Position numbers and translations under genes: made by a program. Shown here piece by piece: positions 24,101 to 36,100 of a stretch of 64,000 nucleotides of DNA. The DNA comes from Strigops habroptila (lineage: Eukaryota > Chordata > Aves > Psittaciformes > Psittacidae): the NCBI RefSeq assembly GCF_004027225.2, contig NC_044288.2, positions 3,130,719-3,194,718 on the forward strand. The letters run 5' to 3'. Under the pieces are notes generated by a model, which was given only the letters and a program-made list of their open reading frames with translations, searched no databases and was not told the DNA's origin. Position 1 is the first letter of the stretch, and every line of letters starts with the position of its first letter.

Positions 24101-27100
24101 GGCTTGGCAAAGGGCAGGAATCAGGATTTCTCTGCAGTGTGTGCTGGGAGCATCCTCTGGAGCATCCCTGTAGGTCCTGGTGGGGTTTTGGGGCCAGGGA
24201 GAGCAGAGCTGTTGCCATTTCCCACACCCAGGATGGGATGTGACCCCAAATCCACATTTTGAGTGCAGCTGGAGTATGTAAACCTCTTCATTTCATATGG
24301 TGTGAGGAGAGGACACCCTCTTCACACCAGCAACATTCAAATGTATACCCTGGTTTTTATCCCGGCTGATGTCAATGTGCCTTCCCCATCCCTGGGTTTG
24401 ATGCCTCGATCTGAAACCTTGTCCTTGGGGATGCCAACGCGTGGTAGCGAGTCCCAGAGGTTAATGATACGAGGTGCTAAAAATAGGGCTTTTTATCTAC
24501 AGACACGTGTCCTTGTGCATTTGGGAAGCAGGCAGGAGGAAAGGCAGAAGTGGAACCAGGATGAGCGGGAGCTCCAGGCTGCTGGGTGCTATGTGGAGGA
24601 TGGGGTGCTCTTTGGGGTACTGCTGTTTGTGGCTGTAGGGAAGAGCAAGGGAGATTCCTGCTTGTTTCAGAGGTTGTTTATGGTGTGAAGTTGATGGAGA
24701 GGTGACTTACAGCCATGCTGGGGATGTGCCCTGTGACTCGGTTTCCCCATGGGTGAAAAGGGGTGGAGGTGACTGGATAAGACTGGCAGAGGGATAGAAA
24801 TTCCTGGGGGAAAAGCACCCCTTTGGGCAGACAAGGATTGCTCACCCATCGTAGCGTTGCAATGGATGCCGCTCGCTTCTGCCACCTCCCTGCTGTCATT
24901 TTAGCATTGAAGCCTCCCCAGGTAAATCCTCCATTTTATTACACCATAAAAATCCATCAGATGCAAAAGCACAAGGTTTTATGCTGCCCTCCCCCCACAG
25001 CAGCAGCAATCCCTCGGGATCTGAGTGCCCAGCGAGGGCTCCGGGTAATCCCTTCACTATCGCATCCTTAATCCTCACCCTGTCCCTCGCTGAACTGGCC
25101 ATGGGGCAGAGGAAGCAAGCACGGGGCGAGCTTGGGTTTGCTTCTGAGTGCTGGGTGAGAATGGTGCCACGGCCAAATCTGCTGCTGGGGTTGTGTTGCA
25201 GCAAGATGCATGTCCCACCACTCTCCCTGCACAAGGGAAGGCTGGAAGGGGCACCAGCCGCTGCTGTCCCCACTGGGAGGGAGAGATCCTGGATGTGGAG
25301 GATCTGGGAGCCCGATTTGCAGGAGCAGCACCACTGCAGCCTCGAATCTAGGGACTGGGCACCCACAGAGAGTCAGTCTGTGGGACCACAGTCCCCTGTC
25401 CATCCCCTATGCCTCATCCCAATGTTGAATAGAATCATGGAATGGTTTGAGTTGGAAGGGACCTTAAAGCTCATCCAGTTCCAACCCCCTGCCACAGGCA
25501 GGGACACCTTCCACTAGAGCAGGTTGCTCCAAGCCCCTGTGTCCAACCTGGCCTTGAACACTGCCAGGGATGGGGCAGCCACAGCTTCTCTGGGCACCCT
25601 GTGCCAGCGCCTCAGCACCCTCCCAGGGAAGAACTTCTGCCTCAGAGCTCATCTCAGTTTTCCCTGTTTGTTTGAACCCATCACCCCTTGTCCTATTGTT
25701 ACAGTGCCCCATCTCCCGTCTGAGCATCCAGATGTGCTCCCAGCTCTGAGCTGGGTCTCCTGCTCCCTCCATCCACAGCTAAATGCCGAGGGGACCCGGA
25801 CACAGGCAGGAGGCTGCCTTCCTCCAAGGTTCTGGCCTCGCTTTCCCACCTTGCTTGCACCAATTCTGGCTGCTTCCTTTGCATGCAAACCATGTCTCAT
25901 GGTTGGAGCATCATTTCTGACGCTGGGTGGGCACCCAGGCTTTGTGCTGAGCCCTGTGCAAGGCTGGGAACGTGGTGGAAACATCACCATCAGCTGTGAA
26001 AATAAAGAGGGAGAAGGCAGCAGGGTTTTTAACCTAAATCCTTGTCTTTTGAAAGGTTTTGTGGTGGACTAAGCAGTAGCCAGGCAAGTTGTAACCTTGT
26101 CCCTCCTCTGCTGAGCGATAGCAGTCGGGGACCTGGTCGCTTGCTCCAGTCAGAGGAGGAATCAATGGAAGTGGTAGTTGGAGAGGTGGAAACATGACAG
26201 TGGAAGGATGTGAGTGCAAGGAGGCTGGCAGGGAGAGGCCGAAGCTTTTATTAGAGCAACTGATATGGTTGGGGTGAAAAAAAGCTCCAAAGCAGATAAG
26301 CTTTTGCGCTCACAAGTCTTTATTCAGGTCCTAAATAGAAACAGCTCAGTCAGATCACTGGGTTTATTTTAATCAATTTTAGATCTGGGAAAAAAAAAAA
26401 AGGAAAAAGAGAAAGACTGGAGAGCTGAAAATGGCTTTTCTCCTGGTGTTTTTTCCTCCTTTTTTTTGCTTTTTGGGGAGCCTCATTGCTGCAGCAGGGC
26501 TCAGCAATGCTGTGAGTGCATTGGGAACGCTGCTGGTTCAGGTCATGGCCCCAGCACCCCCAGACACAGCGGTTTTTGGCTTTCTACAACCCCTGAAGGA
26601 CAAGGTTGTGTGAGATGGAGGCCAGAACTCCCTGGTCCTCTCCCAGACTAGTGGGGAGATGCTGCCCAGTTGCTTTGTGACTCAGTTTCCCCACCTGAAT
26701 GGCAGAGAGGATGCTGGCCCTACAACTTACAGCCGGGGAGGTCTGTGTCACACCAGGATGCTGCTGTATCCATGGGATGAAGTGTGGTCCCATTGCATGG
26801 CTCCTTCTGCTCTGTAATCCTCCTGAGGGGTGAAGCAGAGGCCTCCAGCTGGGCTGTGGGGTTTGTCCCCACTGCAGCATGGGCTGTTGTAAGGGCACAA
26901 CGGTGATTGTCCCCTGGGTCATTGTAACCCTACCCTGACCCTGCAGTCAGGATGCTTCGAGGTGCCCAGGCTGGGGATGCTCAGCTCTGTAGGCACCAGG
27001 GATTTGCCTTCAGCCATTCCCAGGATTCCTCCATCCATGGTGGACATCAGCACCCCTGACTGGTGCTTCCAGCTGGTGCAGATCTCCTCTCCTTGGCGAA

Positions 27101-30100
27101 CACAACATTTCCTCTCTCAAAGAGAAGGGAATTGATGTTGGGTGTGTGTCCTTCTTGCTGGTGCACCCTGGGCACAGCATCCAGCACCTATGGGGCACGG
27201 TACCCAGCACCCAGCCTGTCTTCTCTGCTGGTGGCACAGTGCTGCCCTGAGCTCTTACGAGTGTTGAAGGGGTAGAAATCCTTCTTGCTTGTCCAAGGGA
27301 CCCGTCTTCAGAATGTGCGATGTTAGAGGAAGGCAAAGGGATTTGATCAAGAGGTGATGGAAATGTGGTGGAGCAAGGACTTGGACCTGTTTTCTGTTGG
27401 TAGCCCTATACCCTGGAATGTCTACTGTGTCTGCCCAACCCCTCCGAGCCTGATAAGGTGGAGGAGACCAAACACTGCCCCTATTTATTAAGAAGATGCT
27501 GGACTCTGTCACTGAGGTCCATTCCCTTGCTCTGCCTCCGTTTCTCTCTCCCTTGTAAGCACAGGAGGATGTTTTTCCCTTTCTATCACTTTGGGATGGA
27601 TGAGATGGAGGTACCCAGGGGAGGGTCTGTAAAAGGGGCATTTCACTCCAGACAACAACAAATCCAAGCTCCGTCGTGCAGCCTCCATCCCTGCACATGA
27701 TTTTGCTGCTTCACTTCAGCTGCTTATTCCCTGCCAAGTGTAAATACCTGCTCTGATGCTGGTAATATCCCACAGAGAGATGAAGGTAAAGAGTGATCAG
27801 GGGCTGAGGCACAAACGGGCTCTTGCTCCAGCACTGGTGATGCCATCTGAACCCCATGAACAGCCTGATGGGCAGAGGGATGGTAGGATCCCCATTGAGG
27901 ACCCACCACCAAAATGCAAACCCTCTTCTTCTGGGGCTGAGCTGCCTGGTAGCTGTTGCCTTAAGGCCACTGGTTTTCATCCCCATCAGGGTGTTGAAAC
28001 GCTGCCATCCGGCTCACTGTATCAGCCACAATTATCCTTGGAAAGGCCGCATGGAAGCGGCTTGTTTAGTTATGTTTTGTTAAGAGGACTTCACCTGGGG
28101 GCAGGAAACAAGCAGGCTCGGGCTGTATAAATGTTTGAACAACTCCTTCCAGCCACATAACCCCCTTTCACACTTCCACCCATCACATGCAGGCAGGATA
28201 CCTTGAAACACTTCCCACTACATACAAAAAGCCTTCAAATCCCCCATTCCCAGCGTGAGGACAGCGAGAACACGGAGTGGTTTTGTCCATGGGCAGAAGC
28301 TTTGCTCATTTATAAGGCTGGAAACCTCCAGCTCTTTTATTGTCTTGGTAAGCTGAGCCCTGCAGCGTTTCCTGGGCAAGGACCGGTAACCAGAGACGGG
28401 CAACGCTCAGGTCAAGATTCTGATCTCCAGCAGATCCAAAGCATTTGCTTTCATTTGGAAACCTTAGCTTCACTGGCACGGTGCAGAGCCTAAGCTGTTC
28501 CAGATGGGGCACATCGGGAACCAGGTCCTGGTGCCCTGGAGGTGGCTGCGTTTGGAGTGAGCTTCTTGCCAGGGCCTGTCCCAGTGCTCCTGCAGCCAGT
28601 GGGTCCTTTGGGACCATGTCTCCTGCCTTTGCACAAAGCAGAGGCAGAGTTTTAACAGATGCACGTGCTGTCCTGTGCAGTGAAAGTTGTGTTTTCAAAG
28701 CTGTGTGTTTATTGTCTTTGTCTCACACCGGGTTTGATAGCTGAATGCCTCTGGATGCGGAGGGGAAGTGCAGCCACCGAGTTGAAGGGGCTGGTGCTGT
28801 TGGAAGGGAGATTGATTACATTTCCAGGCGAATAACTGCAGCAGATAAAGTTCAGGGTGGATAAATATAGGTTGAGGGCTCTTTGTGTGTGGATTAGAAA
28901 GAGGAAATACCTTTTTTTCCTCAATTGAGTTGCTCCAGTGGTGAGCCTGCTGCGTGTGGGAAACGTCAACCTGCTCCTGAGCACTTTTGGAGGGAGGTGG
29001 GTTGATTTTGCAGCTGGAAAACGGAGATGAAATGAATTTTGTGGCCTGGATGGTTGCCGTCTTGCCCAGAGGGGCTGGATAGAGCCAGGATGCAACCCCT
29101 GACTGGCTGTTGGCCTTTCTCTGCTTTGTGGCATCACCTCTCCTTCCCTGGGCACTGCAGCAAGGCCAGGGAGTCCGGTGTGAGCTCCCCACCCTGCTCT
29201 GATTCTTGTTGGAGAGCTGAGTGATGGGGCAAGACAGCAGAAATTGGGTTACCCTTGGCGGTGAGAAGCTCATTCACGTGCACTGGGAACCACTCACTGT
29301 TTGCAAGGAGCCTGAGCTGGGTTTTTCACACGCCTTTTGCAGTGCTAATACCTGGTTGCTCTGAATCTAATCACCCATCGTTCTATTTCTAAGGTGCAAA
29401 AAAATGTGAGTATTTAAGTGCCAAACAAGAAACACTTGGTATTTGCACGTCTTTCAAGTGCTGGTTGATTAACTCTCTCAACACCCCCAAAATCAGGTGC
29501 ATTCCCCCAGCGATAGTGGCACATCAGTCCCAGGAAATCACTGCACCTCGCTGGGAACCTGATGTCCCCAGCATTATCCTTGCATCCCAGTCACTCTGTG
29601 TGCTCTTCCCCCATCCCTTCTGGGTTTTGCTTGGGGGTCTTGTCCTCATGGATCGTCTCGACAAGGATTAAGCCCCCCTTGCCAGTGTCCATTCTGGCTT
29701 AGGGGCTTGGAATAAATGGAGGAGTCGGGAGCTCAGCACATGCAAACCTTGCTCCATCCCAGCCTTGTTTGTAATGCTCTGGGCATTAAATCCTTGTGTC
29801 TCAAGGGCTGGCGCCACCATAATATTTTGTTAGTGCTGCTGCTGCCTCCTCAGTGCTTTAACTCAGAAGAGCTGAGAAACCCGAGCAGGGAGGGAGCAGG
29901 GATTAGGTTTCCCCCTCTCCAGCCGTGCAGCGTGGCCGGTGGAGAACAAGGAGGCCAGTGTCCGATGCGTCGTGCATCAAACCATCCCCACACCTATTTG
30001 ATTCCACCCTTTCTGCTTGTTGTGGAGAAAAACTGAACCTGGAGATGCCCAAACACTCTGTGGGGCTCATGGGTGCATGGTGGTGGCTTTTCTCTGGTTG

Positions 30101-33100
30101 TAGTGTCCATCCTTCCCTGGCCATGAAGAAGGGAAGGAAATGGGCTCTTGTTGGCAGCAAATAGGGTGGAAAGGGGGAAAAAAGCTCCTTCCCTATCTGA
30201 GGCTGGGAGAGTGAATCTGTTCTCCTCACTTGGAGCTGGTGGGCCTGTGGAGATGCTGGTGTTGCCCTCGGGTGACCTGGGAAGCATGTAATCAGCCCAA
30301 CCATCTGGCTGGGGAGATTTGGGTGTGTGGAGGAGCTCAAGCTGTTGCCAAAACCCACCCAGCTCTCAGCAGGGCTTGTGCTCAGCTGTGGCTGGGGCTG
30401 ATGGGGGCTTTGAATCTCTAGTGACCCACCAAAAGGAACGGGACAATCCTTGGGAGTGGAGAAACCCCCTTATGAGGCTGAAATAATATCGTTTTCATCA
30501 CTAATTTTCAGAAACATTCATTTTCATTTACTCTTGATGGTCAATAGACAGAAAGGTGATGAAGGTGTCATGTTAAGTGGGAATAATTAGTTCAGGTCCC
30601 CACCAAAGGCCTCTCAGGTGTAATTAGGAGACTAATTTGGAGAGAGGAGGCTGCTTTCCAGCAAGGTGCAGCACCCAGTTCTTCCCCACCCATATGTCCC
30701 CACAGTTCCTTGTCATCGAGTCTATTTTCCTATGGGACAGAGCCCTGGGTCTGCAAAACTTCGCATTGAGCTCCTCTGGCATCTCAGGTCTGGCTTCAAA
30801 GCTCTTGAGTATTTGGGGGGTTTTTTAGCTTCTGGTTTTGAGGTATTAAGGTGCAAATTTCTGGTCTCCTCTTTCTAGTAAAGGGAACTAGAATTGAGCT
30901 TTTCTCTCTATTTGCTGGGGAGAGCAAAGAGGTTCAGTCAATGCCCTGGGTCCTGGAGCATGGAATTGAGGGGGAAAATGTTAAAGGCAAAAAAATAAAG
31001 GGGAGAGGGGATAAAAAAGAAAAAGGAAAAGGATGGAAAAGAGCTTTGAAGGAGGAATGCCACCAGAGCTGCCCATAGGCTGGAGACCTTCACCTACCAC
31101 CAGCCTGGCTCTCTGGGTCCCAGCATCAGCATCCACCCATCGTGGGTGCTCTGCACCCCTTAGGAGTGGAGACCAGGGCTCCGCTCCCCTCATCCCCCTT
31201 CCCACAGGCAGGGACCTCTTCATTCCCCTCCCAGCTTGCACACACTGTCTCTGACTCCGCCTGTTTGGCTCTGTATGGGGATTGGCTTTTTAACCCTTCC
31301 ATAAGGAGAAGTCCCTTCATCCCGTGCCCACCACAATGTTTGCATGGCTGAAGAGCTCCAACCCCCATAACAGGGGTTTTAACCTCTCTCCAATGTGACG
31401 GTGGCCCCTGGTGTCGCCCGAATCTCAACCTGATTTCAGTAGTATCTGCTCTAACAAGGGTGTTTCATGGGCTCTGGCAAGGTGAAAGCAAGACCTTGTA
31501 TAAACCAAGCCCTGAGCAGACCCATCCACCCTTCCGGCTTGTCCCTGCTCTCATCCCACATCAGGGGGTCCAGTCCTGGTTGGAGAGGACAACGAGGGCT
31601 GACAATGCCCTTCCCCACAGGGATTTTGCAGGCAGGTAAACTGAGGCATGCAATGACTTGTCCCCCGTGTGTGCTACCTGGGCATGTGGCTGTGTCTACA
31701 GCTCCCTGCCCCTCAACAGAGATGTTTGTCTTCGCTGAACTCCATTTCTTTGGAGCATCCAGGGACCATCTTCCACAGGGTGAGTAGGGTGAGCACTCCT
31801 GGGGTCTGTCTGCACTATGGGGTCTGTGTGGAGGAGCTGGAGGTGAGATGGGGCGAGGGTAAATCCCGAAGTGCCATGTAGCAACGTGCTGCTTCTGGGA
31901 GACCATCAAGGAAGTGTACAGCAGCCCTAGCGGCAGTCCCTGTGCCAAGTGCTCAAGGAAAGGCAGGGGGAAAATATAGATAAAGTCCTATTTTGCAGCT
32001 CTTTGGAGAGCTGATTCTCAGGGAGGGGAACGGGCTCTGAAACGAGCCTTTGTGGAAGGTGAGAAAAGCTCGAGACAGTTTTGCATGTGAAGCTGCAATA
32101 GGATTATGGAGCAGAGCAAATTAAATCAATTCTGTAATGACTGGGAGGAATTCCTGCTGATGGTGGCAGCTCCCGAGCCCCGGGAAGGAAATGGTGGCTG
32201 GAGCCCACCATGAGCATCCATGGATGGTGGTCTGGGGGCCGTGGGCAGCGTGCTGGGGAGGGCAGGGTGTTCCTGGGGCTGTCTGCGTCGCCATGGCAAT
32301 GTGCAATCCCATGGGAATTAATGAGTCTGGAGCGCACTGTGAATCCTTCAGTGTGGAAAAGAGATCAGCCAGGCCAGGCACAGTGGGAGGTGGAGGAGGC
32401 AGAGCTGGGGGTACAGGCACCCCAGCTGCCCGAGCCCATCCCTGCCTGCCAGCCTGGCCAGTTCTGCTCCATCCCAAGCAGGTTGTCTCTGTTTTCCCCC
32501 CCCAGTTTAGCAGGATGCTCCCAGTAGAAGGATGGAGGGCACCATAGGTTTGGGGTGTGAGTGAGTAGGTATCACAGTGCTACAGGCTGTTGCATGGGGC
32601 TCTCCCCACTCCTGGGTACAAAGAGGGGTCTGCAGAGCCTGGCTTTGGCTTTTCCCTGGCTCATCCAGGCTTGGGGAACCTTCTGCTCCACTCCTGCATC
32701 TGCTGACAGCATCATTCCCAGCCAAGTGCTCCATCAGCTCTGGCCAAACCCACAGCTGTGGGGTGAAGGGCCACACTTTGAACCACTGAGAATGCAGCAG
32801 CAACCAAACACGGTGATCCCAGGGGGGCTTAGGGCTTGAGGGGACCTGCTACCCCAGGGGAACCCCAAGAAGCCACCTCTTTGCCTGATGCAATCCCAGC
32901 TGATGTGCAGCTCCTTTGTGCCTCTTCACCAGGGTTTTACATGCATCAGGAGGCGGGGACTTCTGTTTGTGTGCTTGGTTTTGTTTTCTCCTCCATGTCC
33001 CTGGAGGTAAGAGTGCAGCGTGCTGGGAGAGGAGGTGTTAACATCAATCCACCTTGTCGGGAGGTTTGCTATTTTTCATGCCAGCCCTGGCTCGGGGATA

Positions 33101-36100
33101 TTTACTGTGTAATGGGGTAGGATCTGGCACCAATCCATTAAAGAATCGGGATAAAGAATGACAGTGGAGACAGACGATCCCAAGAAGGAGGAGGAAGAGC
33201 TGAGCCTGGTTTAGGATACCTGGACCTAGCAGTTCATTATGTGATGATTAAACACTCACAAGTGCATGTGTCCAAAGGCAAGTTTTGGGATGTGGTCGCT
33301 CCCAGCCCGGCTCCTCACAGCATTGCTTGTGTTGGCAATGGAGAATCGATACAAAGCCAGAATAATTGCTGCTCCTCGCTAAATGTTAATGATTGTTTTA
33401 CTTGCATAAAATAACGGGCTTATTAAATCAGAATGCACTGGGGTTTAGGCAGCAGTTGTGCAGGGGCTTTATTAATCTGAGAAAGAATGAAGTTACACAA
33501 AAGAACTGGCTGCTGCTTGTGCGAGCTCGCACCACAGTTTGCAAGTGGGATCTCTGTTGGCTGTGAGCATCAGCCCCCTCTCTGCTTTCCATCAGCATAC
33601 TGCACCCAAACTGCCTCCTAGCCCAGCCTCCTCGGCTTTACCATGGGCATCTCCATCTCAAGCACCCTTGGTGGTCTCCAGTATCAATCCATGAGCAAAA
33701 TGTTGGCTGGGGCTGACCATGCTGGGACATGGAGGTCTTTTCCCAAAGCAGCAGGTCCCTGTGACACTGAGATGCCGTCTGGAGCAGCTTTCCAACAGAT
33801 TTATTTTTAACTCACAGCCTTGGATCCAAGAGTGGAAATTCAGTGATTTTTTTTTTTTTGCCTGTAGTGGGAAAAGAATTGTGGAGTCTTTAAGGCTCAG
33901 AAACAATGTTTTCATTCCAGCTTTACGTGCAAGTGAATATTATTTCAACTGTTTATAGTATCACTAAATCACATGTTGTGATGAGTTATTGAGGTTTGCT
34001 ATATAAAACACCAGAAAAGTGCTTTCAAAGGGTGATTAGTTGAAAATATCCTGTGGAAAATATCAAAGAAATAATCGACGCTTTTCCTGCAATATGTTCT
34101 CAGTTTAAATGTTTTCCCGGAGAAAATGGTTTTCAGCCCCTGATGGATTGCTGACCCTGGCTGCGTCCTTCCGAGCTTTCCAACACGGCCAGATTCAGCA
34201 TCTGCCTTGGATGACACAGCCCAGCTCGCTGGTGCTCTTACATATTCCCATCGCCGTTTGCGTCGCTCCACCCTGGTCAAAGCCAGTCTCCTGCCCACCT
34301 TGTCCTCTCCTCTTGCCCTTGCAGCATGTGGGGCAGCGGGTCGGCTGCTGGGACCAGGGGGTTTGAGCTTCCCAAAGCTGTCTCAATGGGTTGAACTGCA
34401 AACAGACCATTGGGACTTAGCCTTTCTGCTTTTGCTCTTCGTTTTGCAAGCAGGATGGGCAGGGGATGGGATGCAGAGGCATGAACCTGTGCTTGGCACC
34501 AAGGGATTGGGAGGGATGGGATGCAAGCCAGTCCTTGTGCTCACCTTTACAACCCTGTCCTGCTCTCTAGGCTGCCTTCACACTGGTTCAATCTTCTTTC
34601 TCCTCTTTGCCAACTTTTTGGGATGTAGAGCAGGCTGATCCCTGCATCCCTGCTGATGATCTCCACATGCATCCTTTCCCCTGCCTTGGCTCCATCTCAT
34701 GCCCCAGAGCTGTGCTGGAGGCCTCTGGATGGCCATGGACATCCATACCATGGGATAAACTCACCTTCATCCCCAGCTTGCAATGCCAGGTCTCTCCACA
34801 ACAGGAGCCTGCTCATCTCAAACCCCACGTGTGGTGCTGGGGGCTGCAGTTGGACCGGTGGGAGGATGCACATGGGCTCCTCAGGCTGCGATGCTTTCCT
34901 GGGGTTCACTTTGCCTCTGGAGTTTGCTCAGCTCTGCTCTCCATGCACAGGGCCCATGAGCCAGGGAAGGGACTTTGCCACCTCGCTTTGTCCCCCATCC
35001 CCACCTGCCTAACCTCCAGGCATGAACAAAGCCTGCATCCCAGCTGCCTTAGAAACCACCAAATTCCAGCTCTTTTTACGCCCTTTCTGATTCCCTCAGG
35101 GAAAACTCTTTTGCTTCTCACAGCCAGGAGCATTAGAAACATCCACAGCCTCCAATCATACCCAGACGGGGGCAGAGAACTCCCAGCCAGGGCTGCTGGG
35201 GCATGGGGAGATGCTCTGACCCTTCCCAAAGTCCCACTACAAAGGCAGTGGATGCTGGGAATCAAGTTGGGATTTCTCCCCCCACCAGGACCACTCCCCC
35301 AGGAGCTCCTCCATGGTTTTGGAGGCAACTTTCCTCCCCACCCTGCAGTCCACCCCATCAGGTCATTCAATTCCTCCTTCTCCATGACCCCCCCATAGGG
35401 AACAGACCCCAGACCCGGATCGTGTGGATGTGCTGGAGGACACCACCCATCACCCCGCACCAGCCATGGATGCGTCACCATGGAGGAGGCGGTTTCCATG
35501 GCGACCGTTGCTATGCTGATGGCTACCGGTGAAGGGTCTGAGAGCATCCCAGGGAGGTTCACCAACCAGCCTCTCCCCATGGTTAAAGATGAATTGATTT
35601 ATAAGGTTCCCTTCCTCCTGGTCTGACAACCAGACACTCAGCAGTGAATATTGCTATTGCAATGGCAGCACATTTTGGGTTTGATGTTTAGGGCAGGTTT
35701 AAGGAATTTTATGATTCTTTGTGAAAGCCCTGCCCCGGAATGGGAACACCCTAAAAAATATAACAGCCTAATGATGACCAGAGGGCTGGAGCAGCTCTGC
35801 TCTGGAGCCAGGCTGAGACAGCTGGGCTGGGGCAGCCTGGAGAAGAGAAGGCTCCTGAAGGGGACACCTTAGAGCAGCTCCAGTGCCTAAAGGGGCTCCA
35901 GGAAACCTGGAGAGGGGCTTTGGACAAGGGCCTGGAGGGACAGGCCAAGGGGAATGGCTTTAACCTGCCAGACGGGAGATTGAGATGAGCTCTGCGGCAG
36001 AAGCTCTTCCCTGTGAGGGTGCTGAGGCGCTGGCACAGGGTGCCCAGAGAAGCTGTGGCTGCCCCATCCCTGGCAGTGTTCAAGGCCAGGTTGGACACAG

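Larger units (their letters stand above)
16406..25427 (+). other. SDC3: SDC3 intron 1, central segment
   Basis: About 9 kb without a recognisable gene. It contains a short CR1 tail at 18,008, a loose minisatellite near 17,850, an AT-rich stretch at 20,090-20,170 with several ATTAAT/TTAATTA-like words, a TA-dinucleotide tract at 22,597, a CpG-rich palindromic patch at 22,991 and a possible ancient LINE remnant near 24,390. The open frames are unsupported. Confidence 0.55.
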
